Shown: one piece after another, positions 1-8,133 of the stretch | Numbering within the stretch: the first letter of the stretch is position 1 | Layout of the letters: each line of letters opens with the position of its first letter | Source: Candidatus Poseidoniaceae archaeon | Lineage (GTDB): Archaea > Thermoplasmatota > Poseidoniia > Poseidoniales > Poseidoniaceae | DNA: 12,788 bases | Direction of reading: 5' to 3' | NCBI GenBank assembly: GCA_022451765.1 | Contig: JAKUNY010000001.1 | Location: forward strand, 26,750 to 39,537 | Translations under genes and position numbers: made by a program | The notes under the pieces: model-generated | What the model saw: the letters and a program-made list of their open reading frames with translations, nothing else | Database searches by the model: none | Told to the model about the DNA's origin: nothing

Positions 1-1193
1 TTTGCAGGACACCCATCGTTCAACGCTCCACTGAGTTCAAAGCGAATGGATTCAGGGACCTTTACAAATGTAAATCCTGCTGAGATAAGGTTGGCATATT
101 CTGTTGCTCCAACACCCCAAGTTAGGGCGTTGGATGCGCCTCCCATGCATGTATGTGAATCTGTAGCTTGGATGAAATCCGCAATTTCGATAAATTCCTC
201 GCGCGCAACCTGGTGACAAATCCCTGGTGAAACCCCATCAACGGCCGAATAGTCGCGAACTCCTGTGTGTTCTTGGAACACCTTCTGCAACGTTCGCAAG
301 GTCTCAACCTTGTGCATAAATGGCACAAATTTAGGGTTATGATGTGCATACAAAAGGTGGTCCTCAAAAACACCAAATTTTTTCGGGTTGGTTAACTGAT
401 AGTCATCCCCGTAGGTCTCCTGCAAAAACGTGTGGACTTGTGCAGTTGTAAACTCATGTGAATATCCTCCCTGAACTTGAGCAATAACAGGGTCCCCCGG
501 TTTCACACAAACACCTTCTGGTTGGCCAACAAGGTTTCGAGCAATGATTTTCTCTGCCATGGTCATCGGGCGCCGCCCCATTGATAATTCAGGCAATTGA
601 AGTTCTCCGTTCTTCAAGCGCTTTGAAAATTCAAACAATCCTCCTGATTGAAGAATCAAACCTGTTACTTCGTCATACTGCGACGTAAATTCATCAAGCG
701 CAAGCGACTCACCATTCTGCAAACGTGTTAGCATTTCATGGTCGCCCATCAACTGTCCCAGGTTGATGTTGTTGCGTTCGTGAATCGGAGCAAAAGAGGC
801 TGCGATAACAATCCGAATCCCAGCCCAACGTTCGCATTGAGCTGCTGTCTCTCGACTTGATCCAGTCCCCTTTCTCTGACCTGAGACAATCACCTCAAAC
901 CCGCCCTCTATGAGGGCATTCTCGTTGAAGACACGTAGACCGTTGTGCATTAAGCCAGCATAAGCATTCTTCGCAATCATTGCTGGCTCGTGATCAAAAC
1001 ATACCCAAGCAGGTGTCATGACATCGGTGTTGATGTCGTCGAGAAGGTCTTCCACCCTCAAATCTTCCATTCGAAGATCAAGACCTTCGTACAACTGTTT
1101 GCGAATTAAATCAAGATCCTTTGTCAGGAATAAAACGCGCTTCCCGGGGGTGAGCGAAATTAAATTCGGCATCTCCTGCATCCTCAACCCCAT
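1..1193 (-). CDS. Aconitase/isopropylmalate dehydratase superfamily enzyme, N-terminal swivel domain, 3' end off window
   Basis: About 397 codons are present; the frame stays open to base 1, so the C-terminus is missing. Residues roughly 40-160 form a LeuD/aconitase swivel domain with the diagnostic GTGSSRE motif at about 109-115 and IAASFAPIHERNNINLGQ further on. From about residue 205 (RPMTMAEKIIARNLVG) the catalytic LeuC/aconitase part begins, with GICHQ and the ADSHT-like TDSHTCMGGA at about 345. The Fe-S cysteines of the family lie further downstream, outside the window. The enzyme family interconverts hydroxy-acid isomers by dehydration and rehydration on a 4Fe-4S cluster. Swivel-first order is that of bacterial AcnB, but the AcnB N-terminal HEAT domain is absent. 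Substrate (citrate, isopropylmalate or homocitrate type) cannot be decided from this fragment. Start: ATG at 1193; ATGs at 1181 and 1172 are alternatives, the last with GAGG about 9 bases ahead. It is divergent from tfb. Confidence 0.88.
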   Translation of the reverse strand, partial: MGLRMQEMPNLISLTPGKRVLFLTKDLDLIRKQLYEGLDLRMEDLRVEDLLDDINTDVMTPAWVCFDHEPAMIAKNAYAGLMHNGLRVFNENALIEGGFEVIVSGQRKGTGSSRETAAQCERWAGIRIVIAASFAPIHERNNINLGQLMGDHEMLTRLQNGESLALDEFTSQYDEVTGLILQSGGLFEFSKRLKNGELQLPELSMGRRPMTMAEKIIARNLVGQPEGVCVKPGDPVIAQVQGGYSHEFTTAQVHTFLQETYGDDYQLTNPKKFGVFEDHLLYAHHNPKFVPFMHKVETLRTLQKVFQEHTGVRDYSAVDGVSPGICHQVAREEFIEIADFIQATDSHTCMGGASNALTWGVGATEYANLISAGFTFVKVPESIRFELSGALNDGCPA

Positions 1194-1267
1194 CCTGCTC
1201 AGGAGCCCTTGATGTTTAACCAATTCGCAGGTAGAGCCTCACAATCTGAAAATTGTTTGAGGAATAA

Positions 1268-1278
1268 GGTTTAAAAAC
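1268..1278. promoter_or_regulatory. TATA-like box between divergent aconitase-type gene and tfb
   Basis: GGTTTAAAAAC sits in the middle of the 138-base divergent gap. Its TTTAAA core is palindromic. On the plus strand it lies about 60 bases before the tfb ATG, leaving room for initiation near 1300 and a short leader. On the minus strand it lies about 75 bases before the 1193 start. It resembles the archaeal TATA consensus; use in both directions is inference. Confidence 0.5.
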
Positions 1279-1319
1279 ACCTCTCTAATCGTACAAATAA
1301 TTATCTCTCAAGATATTAT

Positions 1320-1325
1320 AGGTGA
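1320..1325 (+). promoter_or_regulatory. Ribosome binding site of tfb
   Basis: AGGTGA ends six bases before the ATG at 1332 and matches the anti-Shine-Dalgarno end of archaeal 16S rRNA. It fixes the tfb start and shows that this mRNA has a leader. Confidence 0.7.
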
Positions 1326-1331
1326 AAATCA

Positions 1332-2258
1332 ATGGAAGATCAGCAAGTTGAAGATATTGTAAAGTGCCCAGAATGTGGCGGAAGAAACCTAACACGAGAC
1401 GAAACCCGAGGAGAAGTCACGTGCGACGATTGCGGACTGGTCTTGGAAGACAATGTTATCGACCAGGGGGCTGAATGGCGAGTATTCTCTCCAGAACAAG
1501 GAGACCAGCGAGCAAGGACAGGTGCTCCGATGACGGTCATGCTCCACGACAAAGGTTTGTCGACAGACATCGACTGGCAGAACAAAGACTACTCTGGCAA
1601 GACCATCAACTCTCGTTATCGTTCTCAATTTTATCGCATGCGTAAGTGGCAAAAGCGAAGTCGCGTAAGCAATGCTACGGAACGTAATCTCGCAATGGCT
1701 CTTGCAGAACTTGACCGTATGGCGAGCAGGCTTGAGCTTCCAAAGACGGTTCGAGAAGCAGCTGCAGTGAATTACAAGAAAGCAGTTGACAAGCGACTTA
1801 TCCGCGGCCGTTCAATTGAAGGTGTTGCTGCTGCATCGCTCTATGCTGCGTGTCGGCAGTGCGGCGTTCCACGAACACTGGATGAGATCGGACAAGCATC
1901 TCGAACAGGACGAAAAGAAATTGGCCGAACCTACCGATTCATGGTTCGTGAATTGAAAATGAAAATCATGCCAACAGGCCCAGAAGACTACATTTCTCGA
2001 TTCTGCTCAGGTCTGGGATTGGATTCCGAAGTTGAAGCAAAAGCGTATGAGTTGATCAAAGCCGCCCAAGAAAAGGAATTGACCAGTGGTCGTGGACCAA
2101 CAGGCATCGCTGCATCGATCATTTACATTGCATCCGTTCTCTGCGGTAAGCGCCGTACCCAGCGGGAAGTTGCAGAAGTCGCTGGTGTCACTGAGGTCAC
2201 AATCCGTAATCGTTACAAGGAATTGATTCAGAACCTCAACATTGAATTGGATATCTGA
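1332..2258 (+). CDS. tfb: Transcription initiation factor B (TFB)
   Basis: This 308-residue protein is the archaeal TFIIB homologue, which binds TBP-TATA and the BRE element and recruits RNA polymerase. An N-terminal zinc ribbon has Cys12, Cys15, Cys31 and Cys34 (CPEC and CDDC pairs). A B-reader/linker segment rich in Arg and Lys follows at about 55-112. Two cyclin-fold repeats then occupy about 115-205 and 212-300. The second ends in a helix-turn-helix with RTQREVAEVAGVTEVTIRNR (275-294), the BRE-contacting element. Length and domain order are those of a normal full-length TFB. The start is supported by AGGTGA six bases upstream, with a TATA-like box near 1270. The next gene starts 19 bases after the TGA, so the two are probably cotranscribed. 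It is the best indicator that the window is archaeal. Archaea often have several TFBs, so this need not be the only one. Confidence 0.97.
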   Translation: MEDQQVEDIVKCPECGGRNLTRDETRGEVTCDDCGLVLEDNVIDQGAEWRVFSPEQGDQRARTGAPMTVMLHDKGLSTDIDWQNKDYSGKTINSRYRSQFYRMRKWQKRSRVSNATERNLAMALAELDRMASRLELPKTVREAAAVNYKKAVDKRLIRGRSIEGVAAASLYAACRQCGVPRTLDEIGQASRTGRKEIGRTYRFMVRELKMKIMPTGPEDYISRFCSGLGLDSEVEAKAYELIKAAQEKELTSGRGPTGIAASIIYIASVLCGKRRTQREVAEVAGVTEVTIRNRYKELIQNLNIELDI

Positions 2259-2277
2259 GGAAAGTAGGTCGTTCTTC

Positions 2278-3756
2278 ATGAGCAAGAGCCGTGATGCGAT
2301 TGCGAAAGCGACGTTCGAGGTTGTAGCCACGAGACTTGTTCTTGCGCTTGAAGAAGGCACGAAAGTTTGGCCCCTTCCCGATCCGCCAATGACGGATCCG
2401 GATTTTCCACCGCGCAGTCCCGAACGGGATCAAGATCTGATTGCACAAGGCTTGTCGATGCTCCATGCTGATGTGGGCATGTTCGACCGCCACCTATCCA
2501 CAATTGTGGATTTGATTGTTCCTCATCGAATGAATTTGAGCGACGATCCATTTGAAGTGCATCAAAAATGGCTTGCTCGCCGCACTGATGACGTCGCACA
2601 GCGAATGCTTTTCTGCATTGCAACGGACTGGTTAGCCCAAGCCTTTGACCCAACCGCACCCAACACAGACCGGTGGTGGCTTGCTGTCGCTTTGGTCAAT
2701 GGACTTGCAACAACTCCGTTTGGACAACCCGTCCATCAAGGATATCACTTGGTCGAATCAATAGCTCTCGCTGAACGGCCAGGAACATGGCACACACAAC
2801 CAGAGGATGGACCTCAAAACATGGGTTGGAATCCCAATGCAGTTGTCCCAAGAACAACTTCCGTGGTAGCTCATGACGCAGGAGTTGACGCTGCTGTTTG
2901 GTTGTTGAATTGCTTGGAGAACGATGATTTGGATCGCCGTCTTTTGCTTATGGAGTGGGTCAAACTTCTCCTTGAGCGACCTGCATTGATTGAACCCCTT
3001 TGTTTGGTCGATATCCTCATTCGACGCTCAGCCGATGATCATCAGGAGGTGGCATCGAAAGTCATCCTCTGTCTTGCTCGTCTTTTGGAATTCGATGAAG
3101 AGCAAGGACTTCAAGTTGCTCGGCGATTGCACGAGCGAAAAGAGTTGCTGATTCGTCGTGGTATGGCAGATGTTCTCACCCGAATTTTTCGCCGAACTGG
3201 ATGGAAAGCGGTTCCGTTCCTTGATGAAATGCTTGAAGATGAGGATGAAAGTGTTCTTGCCGCAGCCTCCGCAACTGTTGGCGATTTGAAATTCCTCGAT
3301 GGGGACGTGTGGGCTGACCGTCTCGTATCCCTATTGGATCACGATGTTGCAATCGGCCGCCGAACCATCGGTTTGAGCATTCGTGATTACGTCGAGGCCT
3401 ATCCTGACGATGAACGCCAAATCATCCCTTCATTATGGAACGACGGAGATGAGGTTGTCCAAATACGTCTGCGAGAATTATTGATGCGTATGGACGAAAT
3501 ACACCCAGACCGTTTTGCAAAGAACCTCCCTCTCCTAAAACCAGAGCGCCTCGAGGCATTGTGGATGACCATGGATGCGCGTCGCAAAGGACGTAGTCAG
3601 CAATGGAAGGATTGGCTAACAAACGAAGGCACCTTGCCAGAGCCAATTGTTGCCATCCAAGAAATTCATCAGAGCACAGGGGAAGAACCCGACGAGCTGC
3701 CTGACGTAGATGATGCTCTGAACATGCTTGATGATACACTTGGATTCATCGATTGA
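2278..3756 (+). CDS. HEAT/ARM-like helical repeat protein cotranscribed with tfb
   Basis: This 492-residue protein has no recognisable signal peptide or catalytic motif. From about residue 195 to 430 it is a run of amphipathic helix pairs with acidic turns, for example FLDEMLEDEDESVLAAASAT, typical of HEAT-like repeats. The N-terminal 190 residues are Trp/Pro/His rich and match nothing I know; the C-terminus is acidic (DELPDVDDALNMLDD). HEAT solenoids usually act as protein-binding scaffolds, so a cytoplasmic adaptor role is inferred. I chose the ATG at 2278 (MSKSRDA), with a weak AGGT eight bases ahead. An in-frame ATG at 2242 would overlap the end of tfb and adds residues that look like read-through. 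The 19-base gap suggests an operon with tfb, but a link to transcription is only a guess. Confidence 0.82.
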   Translation: MSKSRDAIAKATFEVVATRLVLALEEGTKVWPLPDPPMTDPDFPPRSPERDQDLIAQGLSMLHADVGMFDRHLSTIVDLIVPHRMNLSDDPFEVHQKWLARRTDDVAQRMLFCIATDWLAQAFDPTAPNTDRWWLAVALVNGLATTPFGQPVHQGYHLVESIALAERPGTWHTQPEDGPQNMGWNPNAVVPRTTSVVAHDAGVDAAVWLLNCLENDDLDRRLLLMEWVKLLLERPALIEPLCLVDILIRRSADDHQEVASKVILCLARLLEFDEEQGLQVARRLHERKELLIRRGMADVLTRIFRRTGWKAVPFLDEMLEDEDESVLAAASATVGDLKFLDGDVWADRLVSLLDHDVAIGRRTIGLSIRDYVEAYPDDERQIIPSLWNDGDEVVQIRLRELLMRMDEIHPDRFAKNLPLLKPERLEALWMTMDARRKGRSQQWKDWLTNEGTLPEPIVAIQEIHQSTGEEPDELPDVDDALNMLDDTLGFID

Positions 3757-3811
3757 ATTGTATTGACGGGTATGCGACATCCTGATAACCGGTGCAAGGT
3801 TGCTAATTTCG

Positions 3812-5824
3812 ATGAGGATTCAAGCTTGCACGGTGATTCTTCTTCTTTTATTGGTCACACCGGTACAACCAGTTTCAGCCAATGAAGAGGATTCAACGCT
3901 TGAAGCCCGAGAAGCGCAGGCTGAATTTCTACCGGACATAGAAACAACCCGACTAACCTGGAGAAACATTGCAACAACCGATGGGTTGCTCCTCGATCAA
4001 TTAAAAATGGCAACATACGAAATCCATCGAAGCGATAACGGTCGATTTTACCAAAATTCTATGACAACTGAGACCATGATTGCCGAAAAGATTCCGGCGT
4101 GTTACATGAACGATTTGAATGAAGATTGTTCTGGGAAAGTGCACTCAATCCTGTATGAACCAAGCCCGGGGGCCCAACGGAATGTGTATTACGCCATTGT
4201 GACCGTCTTACGAGACGGAACACGTACCGAATCTGCGAATATCGGTTTATCACAAACCATGCCCGGGCACATCGAAGTCGTCGCGCCATCAGTAGCGCCG
4301 GAGCAATTCAATGCTTCTTACGATGTTGCCAACATGTCAACAGTATTCACTTGGCGTCCGGCATGTCCTGGTAACAACTTTTACCATACGCTGTACGAAC
4401 ATAATGAACCTGCGACAAGAGCAACCTGGGGCGAGATTGACAAAACGATTGTGACCAATTATATTCCTGCAAGCGCTTCAAAGTATTCCATCGATTGGAC
4501 AAATCAATCTGTTGAACGGGAAATATACTACACGCTTACGTGCTATTATCCAGCATACGATGATGGGCAGTATTCCTCGCCAGCCATGGAGGATACTCGC
4601 CTTCATAGTGGAAACACCCTTGCAACCCCGCTTGTAGAAGACAACCAAGCACCAAGGTATGGAGGCTCGCTGTCTGCACAATTTAATTTGGATGCGACTC
4701 AAACAATCTTGCAATGGAGCGAAACAACACAACCCGAAGCCGACAAAATTCGAGTTTATCACGCATCCAATCCCATTGTTTCATTGGAGCAGAATGGAGT
4801 TCAACTCCTCGCAGAATTGGATTCAACGAGCGTTGAGTTCATTCATCATTTACCAGCTGACTGGATGCTGACGTCCTATTACGCAATCGGGCTTGTTGAC
4901 GGTGCGGGAAATGCGCAAACCAATCAGTTTGACGTTTCCGGGAAGGTTGGTCCAATCGTTGAACGAAATCTGCCCATCTCAATAACATCGCTGCAGGCTG
5001 AACAAGAAAACGCTACAATCCACTTCCAATGGGATCTTAATCCACAATTCATTAGTGGCGATGCGGTTTTATGGACGTCCACATCACCAAATCCAGATAT
5101 GTCTCCTGCCTGGGAGGAGGTTACCCGTCTCAACCCGCAAAATCTCGAACACCACATGGTTGCGAACACATCGACCTCAGCCTGGTATGCGCTGACACTC
5201 GAAGGGACTTGGGGATCGTCACCGAGCGTCCACCATGATAATCGGATATACATCGGTAAAAATGCTGTACTACTTACACCCCCAATAGAACAAACAGATT
5301 CAGATTCGTCGAATCAAGAAGAGGTTAGGAACCTGACAAACGTGTCAGATTTTGCCATTCATCTCAGCAATGCGAATGTCACTTTGGAGAACGGTGATTG
5401 GATAACACTTGAGTCACAAACCAATCAAACCTTCACGCTGAAATTTACACACTCTCAATCAAATTCAACAATTCGGTGGACAGATGCATTGAATTCAAAT
5501 CCATTCTGGTCAGCCGCCGTAAAGTCAGGCAATGAATTTTCAATTTCCATCTCCGAACCAATCAACCTTATCCACATTGAATCCACCGATGTCAACGGCG
5601 AAATTGACATTGTGCGGGTTGGTATTGATTGGCCAGATGATGTCATCGAAGAATCTGATACGAATGAGTCCGAAGGAGTCATTCTGGATGAGTTAGCCGC
5701 AGTGGAAGAAGGGTCGATATCGATGCCACTGCTGATTGTCATTGGGATTATTGCGGCCTACATTACAGCAATCTTGTTGATGAAGAACGGCGATGCGCTC
5801 TCTTACAGTTCTGAGGAGGAGTAA
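3812..5824 (+). CDS. Secreted, C-terminally membrane-anchored protein with four fibronectin-III-like repeats
   Basis: The predicted protein has 670 residues. Residues 1-23 form a signal peptide (MRIQACTVILLLLLVT, then a small-residue cleavage region ending VSA). Four beta-sandwich units follow at about 45-150, 165-270, 285-380 and 392-485. Each has a Trp-bearing B strand (RLTWRN, FTWRPA, ILQWSE, HFQWDL) and a tyrosine-rich F strand (YYAIV, YYTLT, YYAIG, WYALT), the usual fibronectin-III pattern. A further beta domain lies at about 510-620 and an acidic stalk follows. A single transmembrane helix at about 639-657 (LLIVIGIIAAYITAILLM) precedes a short acidic tail. Most of the chain should therefore lie outside the cell, as a surface or adhesion-type protein; the ligand is unknown. 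ATG 3812 gives the cleanest signal peptide. A TTG at 3800 adds four residues and has GGTG five bases ahead. The gene ends one base before the convergent membrane gene. Confidence 0.85.
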   Translation: MRIQACTVILLLLLVTPVQPVSANEEDSTLEAREAQAEFLPDIETTRLTWRNIATTDGLLLDQLKMATYEIHRSDNGRFYQNSMTTETMIAEKIPACYMNDLNEDCSGKVHSILYEPSPGAQRNVYYAIVTVLRDGTRTESANIGLSQTMPGHIEVVAPSVAPEQFNASYDVANMSTVFTWRPACPGNNFYHTLYEHNEPATRATWGEIDKTIVTNYIPASASKYSIDWTNQSVEREIYYTLTCYYPAYDDGQYSSPAMEDTRLHSGNTLATPLVEDNQAPRYGGSLSAQFNLDATQTILQWSETTQPEADKIRVYHASNPIVSLEQNGVQLLAELDSTSVEFIHHLPADWMLTSYYAIGLVDGAGNAQTNQFDVSGKVGPIVERNLPISITSLQAEQENATIHFQWDLNPQFISGDAVLWTSTSPNPDMSPAWEEVTRLNPQNLEHHMVANTSTSAWYALTLEGTWGSSPSVHHDNRIYIGKNAVLLTPPIEQTDSDSSNQEEVRNLTNVSDFAIHLSNANVTLENGDWITLESQTNQTFTLKFTHSQSNSTIRWTDALNSNPFWSAAVKSGNEFSISISEPINLIHIESTDVNGEIDIVRVGIDWPDDVIEESDTNESEGVILDELAAVEEGSISMPLLIVIGIIAAYITAILLMKNGDALSYSSEEE

Positions 5825-5825
5825 T

Positions 5826-6236
5826 TCACTCCTCTTCTTTCAAAGGGCCATTCGTGATCAAATAGGCATAAATTCCGGCATAAGCAATAAGCAGACCGAT
5901 GAGCATCAGCAATATTCCCGCTGGTGTGGGAAGCATGTTCCCAAGTGAGGTGTTTCCAGAGGTCCAAGCAAGTCCTAGAACCAAAAGACCAACGGCCAAA
6001 ACGACCTTCCAGGTGGATTCAGGGCGCTCCCAGAGATCGATCGACGGAACGACACCAAATTCATCGAAGGCGTGTTCATACCAACTCAAATAGAGAAGAG
6101 ATAAACCAATCAAGCCGCTTATTCCTCTGGAAAATGAGGCATCCAACCATGGCCCAGCAGGTAGGAACTCAAAAAATGAAAAGGAGAGAAACACCAGTCC
6201 ACCGACGAGGAGAATTACCCTCCGCTTTCTCTCCAT
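5826..6236 (-). CDS. Small multi-pass membrane protein, unknown function
   Basis: This 136-residue protein starts MERKRR and has about four hydrophobic helices at roughly 7-25, 37-53, 76-93 and 104-129. A hydrophilic loop with DEFGVVPSIDLWERPEST lies between the second and third. The positive N-terminus suggests that end is cytoplasmic. I do not recognise the family. The ATG at 6236 is preferred because the open frame further upstream reads through non-hydrophobic sequence and overlaps the divergent galU-type gene. It converges with the fibronectin-like protein gene, stops being one base apart, and is divergent from the nucleotidyltransferase gene across about 52 bases. Confidence 0.72.
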   Translation of the reverse strand: MERKRRVILLVGGLVFLSFSFFEFLPAGPWLDASFSRGISGLIGLSLLYLSWYEHAFDEFGVVPSIDLWERPESTWKVVLAVGLLVLGLAWTSGNTSLGNMLPTPAGILLMLIGLLIAYAGIYAYLITNGPLKEEE

Positions 6237-6288
6237 CGGTTGAACCAGAAGGTATACGCTTGATAGCCTGTTGCTTGTAAGCGCTATT

Positions 6289-7149
6289 ATGGGCACGGTT
6301 CGCGATGCAGTTATAGTCGCTGCGGGGTTGGGCACCAGAATGCTTCCAACGAGCGCATACATACCGAAGGAATTGCTACCGTTGGTGGATATGCCCGCTT
6401 TGCATCATCTGATTTTTGAAGCGAAGGCAGCAGGTTGCGATCGAATTCACATCATCACGTCTCCAAACAAAGATTTTGCATCCTTAAATGAAGATTTGAA
6501 CCAAACGTTCCCAACTTACAGTAAAGGAAACACACATCTCAATCCATTGCAAGGTGTTGAAACTTTCTTTCATACACAGCACGAGCAGAAGGGCTTGGGC
6601 CATGCCGTGATGATGGCTAGAGATAATATCAATGGGCCGTTTCTTGTCCTTCTCGGCGATAACATCCTCACAGCGAATCATGCCGAATTAAGCGATTTCA
6701 AACCATCCAGCGTATCGAAAAGCCTTGTTGAATTGTTTGAGCGATATGGACGGCCCTGTGTTTCTTTGTACGACGTTGGAATCGATCGAGTAGGCGATTA
6801 CGGGATTGTTTCTCTTCACGAAGGAACCATCACTTCAATTGTTGAGAAACCATCGCCCGCAAATGCACCCTCTACGTTCGCACTATGTGGTAGGTTCATC
6901 TACGGAGAGGATACATTCGATCTCCTTGAAAGATATTCAGTCGAAGAGTATGGTGAAATGCAATCCATCGAGTTGCTTCGTCATTGGATGAAAACTGGTG
7001 AGCTTCGAGCAGATTTGTTGACAAATGAAATTGCTTGGTACGACTCAGGATTACCGCTTGAATGGTTGAAATCGCAGGTTGATCATGCTCTTCTGCGACC
7101 AGAGTATCGACAACAATTTCGAACATGGTTGGAAAAACGACTGGACTAG
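6289..7149 (+). CDS. galU: UTP--glucose-1-phosphate uridylyltransferase-like nucleotidyltransferase
   Basis: The 286-residue product is a sugar-phosphate nucleotidyltransferase. The N-terminal nucleotide-binding signature GLGTRMLPTSAYIPKELLP spans residues 13-31 and closely follows the GalU form, though the usual T-K before IPKE reads S-A-Y here. LVLLGDNIL at about 120 carries the metal-site Asp. Later come VEKPSP and a GRFIYG segment typical of GalU proteins, then EMQSIELLRHW and WYDSG near the end. Length fits GalU (about 290-300). It should make UDP-glucose from UTP and glucose-1-phosphate for glycan or glycolipid synthesis in the cytoplasm; a different base or sugar specificity cannot be excluded. 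I chose ATG 6289 (MGTVRDAVIVAAG); the in-frame TTG at 6271 adds six residues with no family support. The stop overlaps that of the convergent RNase H gene. Confidence 0.9.
   Translation: MGTVRDAVIVAAGLGTRMLPTSAYIPKELLPLVDMPALHHLIFEAKAAGCDRIHIITSPNKDFASLNEDLNQTFPTYSKGNTHLNPLQGVETFFHTQHEQKGLGHAVMMARDNINGPFLVLLGDNILTANHAELSDFKPSSVSKSLVELFERYGRPCVSLYDVGIDRVGDYGIVSLHEGTITSIVEKPSPANAPSTFALCGRFIYGEDTFDLLERYSVEEYGEMQSIELLRHWMKTGELRADLLTNEIAWYDSGLPLEWLKSQVDHALLRPEYRQQFRTWLEKRLD
7146..7149. other. CTAG shared by two convergent stop codons
   Basis: The palindrome CTAG supplies the TAG stop of the plus-strand nucleotidyltransferase (7147-7149) and the TAG stop of the minus-strand RNase H gene (7146-7148). 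There is no space for separate intergenic terminators, so transcripts of the two genes must overlap at their 3' ends. Confidence 0.9.
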
Positions 7150-7694
7150 TCTTGTCCAGGCTTCCAAAAAGTCAGAGGCAAGGGCCTCTCTCTTCGCATT
7201 GCTCTTTTGGCAAGATGATCTGCGCGCTCATTCCACCGATGCCCTCTATGTGCACGAACATGGTCCCATGTCAAATCTCGTTGAGTTGCAACCTCGCCCC
7301 AAACGGATTGAACTCGGGCTGCAAGCTCTCGATTGGCTTTCGCTCGCCATGCCCCTGTTGCAATATTGCCTGCATACTGGCTATCAACACGTATGCGGAC
7401 AGCATCCTGCCCCCCTTCGGTTAGCAACCAGCGAAGACCAGCAAAGAGTCCTGATAGTTCAGCAGTATTGTTTGAACCTACCTCGGCGCCAATAAAGTCG
7501 TCTTCGCTCGGTGATGTGGAAACAGGTCCTGAGAATTCCGTGATGATTTCTCCACTTCCTCGTCCTAGGCCGGAGTCGCCCTCAACGACGACAACGCCCC
7601 AACCTGCTCGTGTTGAAGCATTTACATTTTGATTTCCATCGCATGAACCGTCGACGTACAGCGTAAGACGTGTTGGCTCAGGCAATCTCTTCAC
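7146..7694 (-). CDS. rnhA: Ribonuclease HI
   Basis: This 182-residue protein cleaves the RNA strand of RNA:DNA hybrids, as in primer and R-loop removal. All expected type 1 active-site residues are visible: Asp15 (YVDGS), Glu79 (NNTAEL), Asp104 (RVDSQYA), His149 and Asp159 (RAHRGHRWNERADHLA). The His-Asp spacing of ten equals that of E. coli RNase HI. It is about 27 residues longer than the E. coli enzyme, mostly through an acidic insert at about 40-72 before the Glu-bearing helix, plus a short basic C-terminal tail. No N-terminal hybrid-binding domain is present. The start is GTG at 7694, overlapping the upstream gcvH TGA as GTGA, so it is translationally coupled to gcvH. It is the last gene of the 9076->7146 minus-strand operon. 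Confidence 0.93.
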   Translation of the reverse strand: MKRLPEPTRLTLYVDGSCDGNQNVNASTRAGWGVVVVEGDSGLGRGSGEIITEFSGPVSTSPSEDDFIGAEVGSNNTAELSGLFAGLRWLLTEGGQDAVRIRVDSQYAGNIATGAWRAKANRELAARVQSVWGEVATQRDLTWDHVRAHRGHRWNERADHLAKRAMRRERPLPLTFWKPGQD

Positions 7695-8074
7695 TCGCCC
7701 AACATGCCTCGATAAGCATCTGCAGACATGAGCGTAGAAACATCATCAGGATTGGAGAGCTTCATCTTAACAATCCAACCATCACCGTAGGGGCTTGTAT
7801 TCATCAACTCAGGAGTGTCCTCGAGATCCATATTGACCTCGGTAATTTCGCCAGCAAGAGGCGCAAAGATTGGTGAGGCTGACTTAACGGATTCGACGAT
7901 TGCAAATTCACCCATATCATCGAGCATTTCGCCCCCTTCAGGTAATTCGATGTAGACAATATCCGTCAAAGCATCTTGAGCGTGATCGGTAATACCAATG
8001 GTTGCAATGTCTCCATCCATTCGAATCCATTCGTGTTCCTTTGTGTAAAACAATTCAGTAGGTATTTCGCTCAA
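7691..8074 (-). CDS. gcvH: Glycine cleavage system H protein
   Basis: This lipoyl carrier shuttles the aminomethyl group between the P, T and L proteins of the glycine cleavage system; H proteins can also feed lipoate transfer. The N-terminus SEIPTELFYTKEHEWIR is canonical. The lipoylation site is Lys64 in VESVKSAS, and total length is 127, normal for the family. The start is decided by sequence: TTG at 8074 gives MSEIPTEL, in family register, with GGTGAG three bases before it. A TTG at 8095 would add seven residues that include the binding-site bases, so I reject it. No gcvT, gcvP or lpd gene is in the window. The stop overlaps the GTG of rnhA, and the two-TM protein gene ends about 60 bases upstream. 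Confidence 0.93.
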   Translation of the reverse strand: MSEIPTELFYTKEHEWIRMDGDIATIGITDHAQDALTDIVYIELPEGGEMLDDMGEFAIVESVKSASPIFAPLAGEITEVNMDLEDTPELMNTSPYGDGWIVKMKLSNPDDVSTLMSADAYRGMLGE

Positions 8075-8077
8075 GTT

Positions 8078-8083
8078 CTCACC
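8078..8083 (-). promoter_or_regulatory. Ribosome binding site deciding the TTG start of gcvH
   Basis: GGTGAG on the minus strand lies three bases before TTG 8074. It supports this unusual start over the upstream TTG at 8095. Confidence 0.6.
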
Positions 8084-8133
8084 AATGCGATGCAAATCAA
8101 TGAAGGGTATGAATCAACCGCTTCGAACGTGTC

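Noticed and set aside
2242..2277. Earlier ATG start for the HEAT-like protein
   Set aside because: It overlaps the end of tfb in another frame and gives a short, unconvincing prefix.
7079..7495. Plus-strand open frame of 138 codons across the end of galU and the rnhA gene
   Set aside because: It lies opposite a well-supported RNase H gene and within the galU-type gene in a shifted frame; the translation is Cys/Pro/Gln rich with no family resemblance.
8075..8095. TTG at 8095 as the start of gcvH
   Set aside because: It would translate through GGTGAG, which looks like the binding site for TTG 8074, and adds seven residues not seen at H-protein N-termini.
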